In this document: positions 19,728 to 31,340 of the stretch, in pieces
Layout: every line of letters starts with the position of its first letter
Position numbering within the stretch: position 1 is the first letter of the stretch
DNA from: Nemophila menziesii
Lineage: Eukaryota > Streptophyta > Magnoliopsida > Boraginales > Hydrophyllaceae
Assembly (NCBI GenBank): GCA_029959085.1
Contig: JARWIR010000093.1
Coordinates: forward strand, 434,001 to 498,000
Reading direction: 5' to 3'
DNA length: 64,000 nt
Position numbers and translations under genes: made by a program
Notes under the pieces: generated by a model
The model's input: only the letters and a program-made list of their open reading frames with translations
The model's database searches: none
Told to the model about the DNA's origin: nothing

Positions 19728-20996
19728 TTAAGCTGTACAGAGCTAAGATCGCAAAATCTGTCTTGAATAATCTTTTCTGGAAGATCATGTAAGACTTCAG
19801 CTTTTGTCCGACGAAGAAGAAACGGCATAACCTGACATCATTAAAAGTTGTAAAATGTGGGCCCCACCTTAACAAGAATTTAAACACTATATAATACCTG
19901 CTTATGTAACGCTTCCATAGCAAGTGCACCTGCTTCAGCATCCTTTGCTGAACATTTCGGATCCCGAGCTGCTATTAATGGTTTTCCATAAGTTGCTTGA
20001 AACTGTTTAAACAACAAAACATCAGTTTATAATTTATTTTTATTTTTAAAAAAAAATAACTTACTTGTCTTTCAGTTCCAAGAAATCCAGGCATTAGAAA
20101 ATCAAATAGTGACCATAAATCCAAGACATTATTCTGTAGATTAAGGTAATTAATTATATAAAAGAAAAATAAAAATACTAAAAAATCGTAAACAAACCTG
20201 GATAGGTGTACCACTTAATATAAGACGATGTTGAGCTTTCAAAAGCTTATGCCATGTTTGGTTTACGAAAACATTTTCTGTTTTCGTTTTCAGAATATGT
20301 TTTCCAAAAATGATTTTCGTTTTCTTTTCAAAATTTTCAGAAAATATGGAAAACGTCGATTTCACGTTCTCCAATATAGCACTGTTTTCATTTAATTTTC
20401 TAGAAAACTGTTTTCATTTTCTCTAACCAAACATGTTTTTATTAGTATTTTGGAAAATATAGAAAATAAAAACAGAAAATACCTATTATTTTCACAAGTA
20501 ATTTTCGATTTATTATTCCTAATAATATGCCCTTCATCTAAAATACAATAATTCCACGATAATTCCGTTAAAGACTCAACATCTTTACGCACAACATCAT
20601 AAGATGTAACAATCACACTATGTTTATCAAATTGTGAACGTAGTAATAATCGATCTTGAGCTGATCCAACGTATTGAAGTGTCGATAATAAAGAAGAATC
20701 AATAAACTTCTCGATTTCATAAACCCAATGTCCCACTAAAGTTAAAGGACATATAATTAAAGAAGGTGAAAGATCGTTAATTTTATTATTAGCTATATGT
20801 TCAGCTATATCAGAAGCCATTATAGCTGAAGATTGAAGAGTTTTACCTAATCCCATATCATCACATAATATTCCATGAAGATTAAATCTTTTCAAAAAAG
20901 CTAACCAGTTAATACCTTCTTGTTGATACCTTCTAAGAGTAACTTTTAAGGGTGAATTACCAAAGGGGTCTTGGGACCATCTTAGAGCCATATAGG
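19728..20996 (-). pseudogene. BTAF1/MOT1 gene fragment, Snf2 ATPase part
   Basis: Minus-strand exons run about 20962-20482, 20246-20198, 20133-20065, 20002-19898 and 19831-19719 (into the target duplication). They encode the N-terminal Snf2 helicase lobe: TLRRYQQEGINWLAF, Walker A DDMGLGKTLQ, ICPLTLVGHW, DEGH box (ILDEGH), LILSGTPIQ, LWSLFDFLMPGF, FLLRRTK, PEKIIQDRF. DEGH rather than DEAH and the motif order identify BTAF1/Mot1, the TATA-binding-protein remover. Most exon borders are canonical GT-AG. The first ~1,400 residues (HEAT repeats) are missing: homology begins near 20960 and the sequence is then cut by a hAT-like element at 20997. A MITE interrupts it near 20253-20435, and the 17-kb MULE cuts the last exon. 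It is a truncated copy, not a working gene. Confidence 0.88.
20253..20435. mobile_element. Small MITE with CATGTTTGGTT ends
   Basis: The sequence begins CATGTTTGGTT and ends AACCAAACATG, an 11-bp perfect inverted repeat. The interior is rich in GAAAAC/GTTTTC. It lies between two BTAF1 exon pieces. These ends resemble PIF/Harbinger-type MITEs, but I cannot see a clear 3-bp duplication. Confidence 0.6.
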
Positions 20997-21903
20997 TAGG
21001 GATGGCAACGGATCAGATTATTGCAAAAAAATACAAAACCATGTCCATATCCATTTAATTTATCAAAAACCAAACCCTAACGGATTTAACCATCAGACTT
21101 ACTTTTCAAAACCATATCCGAATAATTCGGATTCGGTTTTTCTGAACGGTTTATCGGATTTTAACCATAACCCCGCCTCGCACTTGTGACATGCCAAACT
21201 ATAACTCTCTAAATATATTAAAAATGTTGAAACAAGATCACAAATACTTGACAAATCTCCAATATATAAAATAATATGTTGATCTTTAATTAAATAACGT
21301 TTTTGTTACTTCTTTTGTTAATTCTAATATTTGGATTTAGTTTTGAGATATGAAAATACTTTTTTATCTATATTACTATAAAATATACAAAAATAGATGA
21401 TAATAAACGTGTTTTTGGTTATTCGGTCTTATTTTTATCTATCTAAAATTTTAACCTAAAGGATTTAACCATCGGTTATATTTTTCAGAACCATAACCCA
21501 ACGGTTTATCTATCGTTGCATAATCGATTTTTAATTAGTTTAAATTTTCATCGATTTTGATTTTAAACCATAACCATTTCTATCCTTATCTATAGTTAGG
21601 TTGAGACTTTTGGCCTTTTGGTAATTAAAAATCAAAAAATATATAAAAAAGATGGAATTCAAAATATAAAAATACATGGATTTTAGCCTTTAGTAGATAA
21701 AATAAAATCACATATATATATATAACGGATTCTCGGTTTTTCGGGTTTTTTTTAATCTAAAACCATAACCTAACGGTTTTAACCATCGGTTTCACTTTTT
21801 AAAACCAAACCCTAACGGATTTAACCACGGTTACATAATCAGTTTTTATTCGGTTCGGTAATCCGTCGGTTTCGGATTAAAATCGTAACCACTGCCATCC
21901 CTA
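20997..21903. mobile_element. 907-bp non-autonomous hAT-like element
   Basis: An 11-bp perfect terminal inverted repeat (TAGGGATGGCA...TGCCATCCCTA) is flanked by a perfect 8-bp duplication, CATATAGG (20989-20996 and 21904-21911). Eight-bp duplications and TAGGG-type ends are typical of hAT elements. The inside has no coding capacity and repeats AACGGATTTAACCATCGG-like phrases several times. It is inserted at the upstream edge of the BTAF1 fragment. Confidence 0.88.
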
Positions 21904-21955
21904 CATATAGGAACCAAGTGGATTCTCTATTCTACTTAGAGGTCAATTTTTTTTT

Positions 21956-24090
21956 ATGAGCTCAAGAGAACGCCTACTTTCCCTCGTTTACAACGTTTTA
22001 GAGTGGAGAGGGCACTTATACTTACATATCCAAAAACAAGTCCATTCGTCTTCATTAACCATATTTTGGAGGATCTTGAGGAATTGTTGAAAGACACGGC
22101 TAGTTCAACTCTACCTTTCAACTCATTCATTAAGAGGGTGCAAAGTGAGCTTTGTTTCTGGTATTCTGACCTCATAGAAATCTCTAGCAACCCACCATTG
22201 TTTTTAAAGAAGACCATTGAAACAATTACAGAATTGGCATATGATGTGGAGTATGCCCTTGATTGCTTTCTCGTGGGTGATCTTTCTTCTTGGCGCTGCA
22301 TCTGCTGGCTCAACGATATCTTTCTATATTTTCTCAAAATAGAGCAAGAAAGAAGGACAAAGGAAGATTTGAAGGAGGATCTCAAGGGGAAGAAAACAAT
22401 GATAAAAGATATGCTTCTTGGAGGAGATGAGCCACTCAACATTATCACCATTGTTGGTCCGGAAGAAATAGGCAAGAAAGCATTGGCTAAAGAATTGTAC
22501 AATTCTCCTTCTATCATCAGTCACTTCGAGTCTCGTGCATATTGTTCTCGTAGATGGTGTCGTACTCATGATGATATAACAAAGGCATTATTGGAGCTTT
22601 TAGAGGAGCTGGTTGATCTTTCACATGAAATTTGTTCCAAGAATAATGAAGAACTAACTAAACTAGTGTTTGAATGTCTCGAGGGAAAGAGATTCGTTGT
22701 TGTGATTAATACTTATTATATTTTACATATGTGGGATATAATACAAAGATGGTTTCCAGATTCTCACAACGGAAGTAGAATCGTATTAATTACTAGAGAG
22801 GAGGAGTTTGCTTTCACAGCTAAATCTAAGAGCATAGGGGAACCACAATCTCCACAAATCTGGGAGTCATTCTTTCAAATAGTGAGCTGCCCTGAAGAAT
22901 TGTAAGAAGTTGGAATGAAATCGCTAAAAGATGTAAACCGGAATCAAAGACTTTTGTAGTTGCTCTTCTTCGGACCATTCGGAAAACAGTGAACCAGTGG
23001 GAAGAAGTAGCACAAACTTTAGGGTCGCGCGTATATGGCCTAAAAGGTTCACAGGTACATCGCATACTAGATTTGACTTGTATGTATTTACCGGATCATT
23101 TAAAATCATGTTTTTTCTACATGGGAGCATTTTTATCTAGAAAAGGTGCTTTAGTATCAAAAGTGATAAGATTGTGGATAGCAGAGGGATTCGTAAAACA
23201 TACGGCATCCCAGAGCTTAGAGAAGACAGGAAATGATTATTTAGCCGATCTTATTTCAAGAAACCTACTCGGACCTATTGAAGAAGATTACCTTGGCAAG
23301 ACCGTTTGGGTTTATAATGATGCGGTAATTCACTTCCTCAAAAGTAAAGTCATGGAAGATAATTTCTTGCAGATTGAAAAGGATTCTTCTTCTTCACCCA
23401 CAATATATTACCAACGCCGTCTCTGTATTGCTTCAAAATGGGATAAATTTGTTATGTCCTCTGGGCCATTTCTACAATCACTATTTTTACACCTATATAT
23501 GAAGAGAGGAACCATTCATGTGATATTTCTTTCATTTATAACAAATTTAAGTTTCTTAGGATATTGAATATTGAAGATCTGATCATAGATGACTCTTTTA
23601 TAGAGGTTGGTCTTCTTGTTCTGCTAAGATACTTGGCCGTCAGAAGCTCAGTAAAATTTATTCCACCATCCATATCCAATCTTTGGAACCTTGAAACTTT
23701 TCATTTCGAACAATCAAATGATGAAATTGTAAAAGTAGGAGATTGTATATGGGACATAATAAAGCTGAAACACATTCATATAGGTACTTGTTCTTCTTTT
23801 GATTTGGAGCCCTACAGACTTGAGAACTCCTCTTTCATTCTAGATAATCTACAAACCTTTTCGGAACCCATTATTTCTTATGGAGACAATATGGAGAAGA
23901 TGTTGAGAAGGTTATCAAACATTCTGAAACTAAAATGTAGATTTTTAGATTCATGGGATGATGATAAGAAATGCAACCGGTTCCCGAGGCTGGATTTTCT
24001 CAATAAACTAATATCACTCAAGGTGGTTTACATGGGCGCAGGTGAATATCCATGTAAGTTCAATTTCCCTTCCAATCTGAAGAAACTTAC
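21956..24090 (+). pseudogene. R1-like NLR resistance-gene relic, 5' part
   Basis: Homology to coiled-coil NB-LRR proteins of the late-blight R1 type runs across several frames. In order: an N-terminal coil region (FINHILEDLEELLKDT), a degenerate P-loop (IVGPEEIGKKALAKELY in place of GxGGxGKTT), a kinase-2-like VVVIN, and an ARC/MHD region (LPDHLKSCFFYMGAF, VIRLWIAEGFV). LRRs follow (LLRYLAVRSS, ISNLWNLETF). A TAA after SCPEEL near 22903, a frameshift just after it, and another near 23502-23560 disable it. The missing P-loop Lys-Thr pair also argues against function. The LRR part is cut at 24090 by a copia element and resumes at 31775. NLRs are cytoplasmic immune receptors. The start codon is uncertain (ATG at 21956 is in another frame). 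Confidence 0.85.
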
Positions 24091-24526
24091 TGAAAGAAAT
24101 AAATAAAATAAATATTTATTATATTTATTTGATTGTCCGCCAAAAATGTAGTTAATAGTTTTTGTTTTGAATTTAAATATTTAAATTCAAAAATCAAGGG
24201 AAGTTATTTATTTTATAACACCACTTTCCCATTATAAGAGAACGGCCTTATCATTATCTGAAGGGAAGTCAGAAGTTAGACAACTCTTCTATTTACATCT
24301 TCAATTCAACGCTCAATATCTGAATATATACTTTTCTCTTCTCCATAAAAAAAAATACACAAATCAAAAGAATCTGAGGCTCTTAGGTTGTGAACAAAAG
24401 TTCTTCTTCCCTGTAAGAAGATCTGTGATCCAAGCAAAAGAATCTGTGTTTTTTTAATTTCCGCTGCTCTTCAAGAGGTAAACACTTATGAATCCTCTTG
24501 TTTTTTATATCTAATTAATTCTTTCA
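24091..24526 (+). repeat. copia-1 5' LTR
   Basis: 436 bp, TGAAAGAAATAAATAAAATA at the start and CTAATTAATTCTTTCA at the end, immediately followed by the primer binding site. Confidence 0.95.
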
Positions 24527-24528
24527 AT

Positions 24529-24540
24529 TGGTATCAGAGC
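24529..24540 (+). other. copia-1 primer binding site (tRNA-iMet)
   Basis: TGGTATCAGAGC, complementary to the 3' end of plant initiator methionine tRNA, two bases after the 5' LTR. This is the standard copia primer for reverse transcription. Confidence 0.93.
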
Positions 24541-25138
24541 ATGAAAATAAATTAATTAGATAAATTAATTAATGTTATTATTTTGAAAAAAAAAGAATAA
24601 CAATTTTTTTTATCGGAAAAAAAAAGGATTCTGTTCTTTCATGCGCATCAAGTTTTTTTGTCGTCTGTATTAGAACTATGTTACAGTAATGTCATATGAT
24701 TTTTTTTATTGCTTGATTTACATTTGCCAAAAGCATACAGTAATGTCATGTTTATTATTAGTTTGTCATGTTATTGCATGTATGCATGTATTAGTTTGTA
24801 TTACTGGACATCTATTTCTGTAATTATGAGATGCCCAATTTTTATTAATTTTGGAGTGTCTTGTAATTGAATCTTCTGTGTGCATTTAATTGGAGTGTCT
24901 AGTAATTGAATCTTCTATGTGCATTTAATTGGAGTGTCCACTGCATGTTGTCCAAACTGCTCCTGGGGTGATTCAAACCCAGGCAATTCAAACCAGTGAC
25001 ATGTGACTTTACCAAATTCTCTATCTTAGATACTTGTTAATGAATATAGTTCCTGGAAAGTACTTAAATCTGTTTGTTTCTTGTTTCCTAATCGATTGTG
25101 GTGTAATTTTATCGTTCTAATTTTTCTATATGTAGAAA

Positions 25139-25714
25139 ATGATGGTAACACGATCCAGGGGATCACGGGAATCAAGGCTCCGCCTAATGAGAGATTACCG
25201 AATGCTTCATATGAACATGAGAAATCCTAATGGACCACTAAGGGTTCATACACCTCGTCGAGCAAGGACACCTGAACAAAGACAGATTTTGAGGAACAGT
25301 ATCCGAGCACTCCACTATAGGAAGAGACCTAATCACACTTTGGTGCAACATGTAGCAATTGTGAATAGGTTGATTCAAGATGTCATCAATTGGGGTGATA
25401 TAATATGCGAAAATCACAAGGTTGAAGTACTTCGCAGAACTTTGCCGAGAGAGTTGCAAAGGGATCTTGATATCTTATGGGAGTATGAATTTCCGGAGAA
25501 CCATGTTCATGGACGAGATAACACATATGAGTGGCTTGTGTATGCTTTGACTGAGTCTCACTTGTGGAGGCATTTCAATAGCTCAATTAGGCCAGAACAA
25601 TGCAATTGTGGATTGCATTATCCAACCACCGATGTTACTAGATATTTTCCGATTGGAAAATATGAGGAAGTGAGATTTGAGGAGTCAATTCCAAAATTAA
25701 GGTTTTGGATATGA
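25139..25714 (+). CDS. Extra ORF upstream of gag in copia-1, function unknown
   Basis: An uninterrupted 191-codon frame between the primer site and gag, starting ATGATGGTAACACG. It is not part of the normal copia gag-pol. The N-terminal third is basic and Arg-rich (SRGSRESRLRLMRDYRM, TPRRARTPEQRQIL). The rest has a mixed, protein-like composition with a Cys/His patch (CNCGLHYP). I recognise no family. A TATGTAG immediately before the ATG resembles a splice acceptor, so the ORF could be expressed from a spliced RNA. It could be a captured host exon or an accessory retroelement gene. The equivalent part of copia-2 is outside the window. Confidence 0.6.
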   Translation: MMVTRSRGSRESRLRLMRDYRMLHMNMRNPNGPLRVHTPRRARTPEQRQILRNSIRALHYRKRPNHTLVQHVAIVNRLIQDVINWGDIICENHKVEVLRRTLPRELQRDLDILWEYEFPENHVHGRDNTYEWLVYALTESHLWRHFNSSIRPEQCNCGLHYPTTDVTRYFPIGKYEEVRFEESIPKLRFWI

Positions 25715-26160
25715 ATGATGTTTGCTAGTTGAATTTGCAGTAGGTAGTTTGCTTAAGTAGGTTGTTTTCTTCAATTTTTTTTCATTCCATGTTTGTTAGA
25801 AATTACATAAGTTGCTTTTATCCCTTTGATTCAGTATTTTCTTTATTGAACATGTTTTTCTAGTTATGTATGAATTCAACTATTTCCCTTTGCTTTTATG
25901 TTTTAGTTGTTTATTTTTCATACAATATCGCTCTATTTATGTTAGAGTAAGTGGGAGTTCTTGAAGAACTTATTTCGCGGTTAATGATTTTGATTGAATG
26001 ATTAAGACAAACAAAATATAGTGATTCATGATTGGGAACATAGTGAACTTTCTTTATCACTTATTTTGTTATCTTTGTTATTCATTCCATTTGCATTAAT
26101 AGCTTAAAGTTGTTAAATAAATGTATGTTATTAATGGAAATCTCTTACTTTATAGAGAAA

Positions 26161-29100
26161 ATGGCATCGAAAACCATCATTGCTGATCTCAACAAAGGAG
26201 AAAAGATGAACGGTGAGAACTATAACCTTTGGAAGCTCAAGATACACTATGTTCTAGAAGAGCAAGATGTTCTTGAGGCTGTTAACAACATCATGGCTCA
26301 GCCTGAGGAAGGCAACACAGCTCAAAACAGAAGGGACATGGAGGCTTATGAGAAGTGGAAAAAGAAAGATTCCACTGCAAGAGGCATCTTGATAGGCTCC
26401 ATGAATGACGATCTTGTCTATGAATGTCAACGATACCTCACTGCTCACGAGATGTGGAATGCTCTTAATGAGAAGTATGGGGGTACGACTGTGACAAAGT
26501 TGCGTCAATTGACCATTAAGTTTGACACTTGCAAGAAGAAGCCTAATCAAACCATGCAACAACATCTCCGAGAGATGTCTAACATGATTAGGGAACTTAA
26601 GAATGCAGGTCATAACCTTACTGATGAACAACAAGTTCAAGCTGTGATCCGATCTCTTCCAAATAACAGGGAGCATTTGAAGATAAACTTGACTCACAAT
26701 GACAACATCAAAACCTTTGATGATGCTGCTCGTCATGTGACATTGGAAGATGAACGTCTAGATGCAATTAAGCCTTAGGGTCAGGCTTATGTTGCTGAGT
26801 CAAGTTCCCACAAAGTTTCTGGCAATAAGCGCAAGAACAATGGGAAGAAGAACGGAAATGAGCATGTTTCCAAGAAGAACAAAAAAGGTGGTAACAATAA
26901 GGGAAAACGTTTCCGTAAGAAGAAAGACAAGAGTAAGATGAAATGCTTTAACTGTGACAAACTGGGTCACTTCGCTCGCGAGTGTAGCGAGCCCAGAAAG
27001 GTAGCAATGTCATTTACTTCTTGTAATTTTACTTATGTTACCAGTACTGTATTGCTTGCTGATTCTAATCCTTTGTGGACTGTGGACTCAGGAGCGACAG
27101 ACCATGTAACCAAAGACCGAGAGACATATGTAGAGTACCGTCGGATTCCAGAGGGATCAAGGTGGATATATGTAGGAGACAACAATAAGGTTGAAGTCAA
27201 AGGAGTTGGCACTTGCAAATTGAACTTGCGAGGTGGTCAAACCTTGTACCTGCATGATGTACTTTACGCACCTGACATTCGACGGAACTTAGTCTCGGTC
27301 ACTGTTCTTCTAGGATTAGGTTTTAATTTGCATTTTCATAACAAACAAGTAGATATCTATTATGACGCTAAGTATTATGGTTCTGGTTTTATTTCGCATG
27401 GTTTAATTGTACTAGATGATGATAACTCGTTTAATAGTTATTATGTAAGTAGTTGCTTTTCTACTAATACTTCTTCTTCTAGTAATTCAAATGTAGAAGA
27501 AACTGTATGGCATGCTAGATTAGGTCATATTGGACAAGACCGTATGAATTTGTTGGCTAAGGCGAACCTTTTGGGTTCGTTGACTAAAGTCAACTTGCCA
27601 ACTTGTGAAAATTGTCTAGCAGGTAAAGCAAAACGAAAACCATTTGGAAAGGCTAAACGAATCGAGTACCCATTACAAGTAATTCATTCAGTAATATGTG
27701 GCCCAATGAGTGTTCAAACTAGACGTGGGGAACGTTATTTCATCACCTTTATAGATGATTTCACTAGGTTTGGTTATGTTTACCTGATTTCTCACAAATC
27801 TGAAGCATTGAAATGTTTTATGACATTTATCAATGAAGTGGAAAATCAGTTAGAGAGGAAGGTGAAAACCCTAAGAACCGATCGAGGACGTGAATATCTA
27901 TCTGATCAGTTTAAAGAACTGTGTGATGAAAAAGGGATAGTAAGACAACTTACAATTCCTAGAACACCACAACAGAATGGTGTGGCTGAAAGGAGGAATA
28001 TAACACTCCTAGAAATGGTTAGGTCTATGATGGCACAAGCAAATCTTCCAATATCTTATTGGGGAGATGCCTTGCTTACCGCCTGTTATATACTTAACCG
28101 AGTACCCACAAAGACTATTCCATCAACTCCTTATGAACTATGGACAGGTAGGAAACCTAATCTGTCATACTTGCGACCTTGGGGGTCGGCAGGCTATGTT
28201 CATGATCTATCTCATAAGTATGGGAAGTTAGGTCCAAGAGGTAAGAAGTGTATCTTCATTAGATACCCAGATCACTCTAAAGGATATGTGTTTATTGGTG
28301 AACATAATGATGGGGGTCTTACAGAAATTGAGTCACGAGATGTTACATTCTTAGAGAATGATTTTCCTAGCAGAGGTGAGGTTGACATAGATTCCATTTT
28401 ATGTGAATTAAATGAGATTCAGGAAGATGATATGCAAACAAATGTGACACCTGATGAGGTAACACATACTCAAGAAATAGAGACGGACACTCCTCTAAAT
28501 CTTGAGACGGAAGAAACCATTGCATCATCTAGTAATCCTATTTCTCAAGATTCTCAACTTAAGAGAAGTGCTAGAGGTTTAGTTCCTCGTCGCCGATTTG
28601 AAATTGAAGGAGAAGTCTTTATGATAACTCCACAAGACGAAGAAGAACCTTGAACAGTTAATGAAGCACTCTCATGTCCCGCTAAGAATGAATGGAGGAA
28701 AGCAATGGAAGAAGAAATGGAGTCGATGAAGAAAAACCAGGTATGGGAACTGGTTGATCTCCCAAAAGGACGTAAAGCGATTGGGAACAAATGGGTTCTC
28801 AAAATAAAGAGGAAACCTGACAATTCCATTGACAGGTATAAAGCTCGCTTGGTAGCGAAAGGCTATACTCAACGGGAAGGAATAGATTTTGAGGAAACTT
28901 TCTCTCCTGTTGTTAGATTTACCTCAATACGTCTTATTTTAGCTATTGTGGCGCATCTCGATCTGGAGTTGCACCAAATGGATGTTAAAACTGCATTTCT
29001 AAATGGAGATTTAGAAGAGGTAATTTTCATGGAACAACCCTCGGGTTTCGTTGCAAAAGATCAAGAGAATAAAGTATGTAGATTGTTGAAATCAATCTAT

Positions 29101-30210
29101 GGTCTTAAGCAAGCCTCGAGACAGTGGAATTTGAGATTTCATGAAGTCATCTCGTCAAATGGATTTGAGATGATAAGTGAAGACCACTGTGTTTATATTA
29201 AACGTTCCAAGAAAAATTTCGTAATTTTATCTCTATATGTGGATGACATCCTATTAGCTGGGAATGATAAAGAGTTTATTCAAGCTAACAAGGAGTGGCT
29301 AGCTTCTCAATTCGATATGAAAGATATGGGAGAAGCAAATTATATTCTTGGTGTTAAGATTCATAGAGATAGGTCTAGAAGACTATTATCTCTATCTCAA
29401 GAACCTTACATCATGAATGTACTTGAGCGCTTTGGTATGACTACGTGCAATGCCATTGACACTCCTGTAGCAAAGGGAATAAACTTAACTCTCGACATGT
29501 GTCCTAGTACTACAGAAGAAAAACAGAAAATGTCAACAACACCATATTCTAGTGCCATTGGTAGTCTTATGTATGTTATGATGTGTACGAGACCAGATAT
29601 ATGTTATGCAGTAGGTTTAGTTAGTCGTTTTCAATCGAACCCTGGACAAGAGCATTGGAAAGCTGTGAAAAGGATATTGAGATATCTAAAAGGCACTAAA
29701 GATCATGCCTTATGCTTTCGAGGAGATAAATTACGCTTAGAAGGATATACAGATGCCGATTGGGCTGGTGATATAGATGGGCGTAAATCCACTTCAGGTT
29801 ATGTTTTCTTGCTAAATAATTGCGCAATCTCATGGAGTAGCAAGAAACAAACCTGTGTAGCTTTGTCAACGATGGAAGCTGAATTTGTAGCATGCTCAGC
29901 TGCGGTTCAGGAGGCTGTTTGGTTAAAAAGGTTCTTTGAACATTTAGGATTCTCTGGTGATAGTGGGAGTCCAATAACAATATTCTGTGATAGTCAAGCT
30001 GCAATGGCTTATGTGAAAGATCCAAAATATCACAGCAAGACCAAACACATTGATATAAAGTATAACTTCGTTAGAGATATAATTGCACAAAAGAATGTTA
30101 CTTTGCAATATATACCCACACGCAATATGCTTGCCGATCCATTCACAAAAGCTATCCCAAGGGATGTATTCATGGATCATGTTAGATCTGTAGGATTAAG
30201 CAAGATATAA
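26161..30210 (+). pseudogene. copia-1 gag-pol polyprotein, two in-frame stops
   Basis: One frame encodes gag (from MASKTIIADLNKGEKM; a UBN2-like capsid with NYNLWKLKIHYVL and YGGTTVTKLRQLTIKF), a CCHC knuckle (CFNCDKLGHFAREC), protease (WTVDSGATDHV) and integrase (zinc HHCC with HARLGHIGQDRM; core FIDDFTRFGYVY and RTPQQNGVAERRN). Reverse transcriptase (KARLVAKGYTQ, YVDDILLAG) and RNase H (ADWAGDIDGRKSTSGY) follow. It ends TAA near 30208. A TAG at 26776-26778 lies between capsid and knuckle, and a TGA at 28651-28653 lies between integrase and RT. The rest of the frame is open. In copia-2 the second site is CGA, so here it is a C-to-T change at a CpG. The TAG is shared with copia-2. As it stands the element could make full polyprotein only by readthrough, or by help from another copy. 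Confidence 0.93.
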
Positions 30211-31330
30211 TGTATGAATTATTGCTAGTTTATGTGCACTCATGTATATATTTCCATTAGTATGTTTATTTAACTGTTTATTTTAATAATATCATGTTTG
30301 ATATGTATTATATATATATTGCGTGTGATTTTGTAAGTATGTATGTCCTATAGACTGAGATTGGCCCTGTCACACGGGCAATCGCCTTTGGCATAAGAAG
30401 TGCGCAAAGATGAGACTAACTCATAGCAGTGAAGAACCCTTAAGATAAAATGAGTTAAGATAGTCGCCTTAACTGAGTGTTAAGATGAGATCATAAACAT
30501 GGATAAACCATGTTAAGCTTATATTATGATCGAAGTAGAATCCCACTATCTACTTAGTCTATAAAAGCCAGATATGAATTGCTTGATTGATTTCATAGAA
30601 GGGTTGATCGATCGAAGAATTCATCTTAGACAACGAGGCTTGTCTAATTATATATCTGTATGGTATTTGTGAAATTGTGACATACAATTTGAGTTATATG
30701 AATAATACCATAACATGTGTGTCATACCACATGTGCTTTCGACCAAAAGGAAGTGAAGAATTGATCCCTGTTTCTTCACTGTGTGATACCTTTAATTTGT
30801 GCCCTTATTACTTCTGACTATATCTTGATATTTTGATTAGGTGTATGCTACTTTGAACACATTACCAATGATCATGAGTGATTCGGTCTAATGGGGTATG
30901 TTTGGGAAAGCAACCTAATCAATATAAAAAGATATAAGTGTAAAGGGAAGACTAGAATTGTGTATCAAATGTGTGCTTGCAGTTTAACCGATCATGTAAG
31001 ACAATACGGACTATAACATGATAGTGAGACACATAAACGAAATGACAGTGAGCTCTTTTTCACATAGAAGTTGTGATATAAAAGGGGTCAGAGTTACTGT
31101 AATATGATACAACATATTGTTAGTCTGGGGTATTGCAGGATACGTAACAGATGAAACTATTTTGAGCAACTATGTACCCTAATAGGTTATTAGTAACGTA
31201 TGCTCGTATGCTTGCTGGTCGCACGACCTATTTGCCAAGTATGATTATATTTTGATTCAGGTGTGTATATGGGAAGATATGAAGTAATGAGATGTGGATT
31301 CTATGGATAAGATGTAACTTCATTATGGCG
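30211..31330 (+). other. copia-1 3' internal non-coding region
   Basis: About 1.1 kb between the pol stop and the polypurine tract, unusually long for copia and without a frame. Matching sequence is present in copia-2 (about 58720-59870, reverse strand), so it is a conserved part of the family. Confidence 0.8.
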
Positions 31331-31340
31331 AGTGGGAGAA
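31331..31340 (+). other. copia-1 polypurine tract
   Basis: AGTGGGAGAA directly before the 3' LTR, the primer for plus-strand DNA synthesis. The same sequence precedes the copia-2 LTR. Confidence 0.85.

Noticed and set aside
21912..22000. Right end of an older MULE that might have carried the BTAF1 fragment
   Set aside because: I looked for an inverted partner of GAGAATAWGCCT here. AGAATAGAGAATCC is only weakly similar and has no duplication.
24529..24540. Possible tRNA fragment
   Set aside because: The TGGTATCAGAGC string right after an LTR is the primer binding site, not a tRNA gene.
26254..26736. 160-codon minus-strand frame inside copia-1
   Set aside because: Antisense shadow of gag; no independent support.
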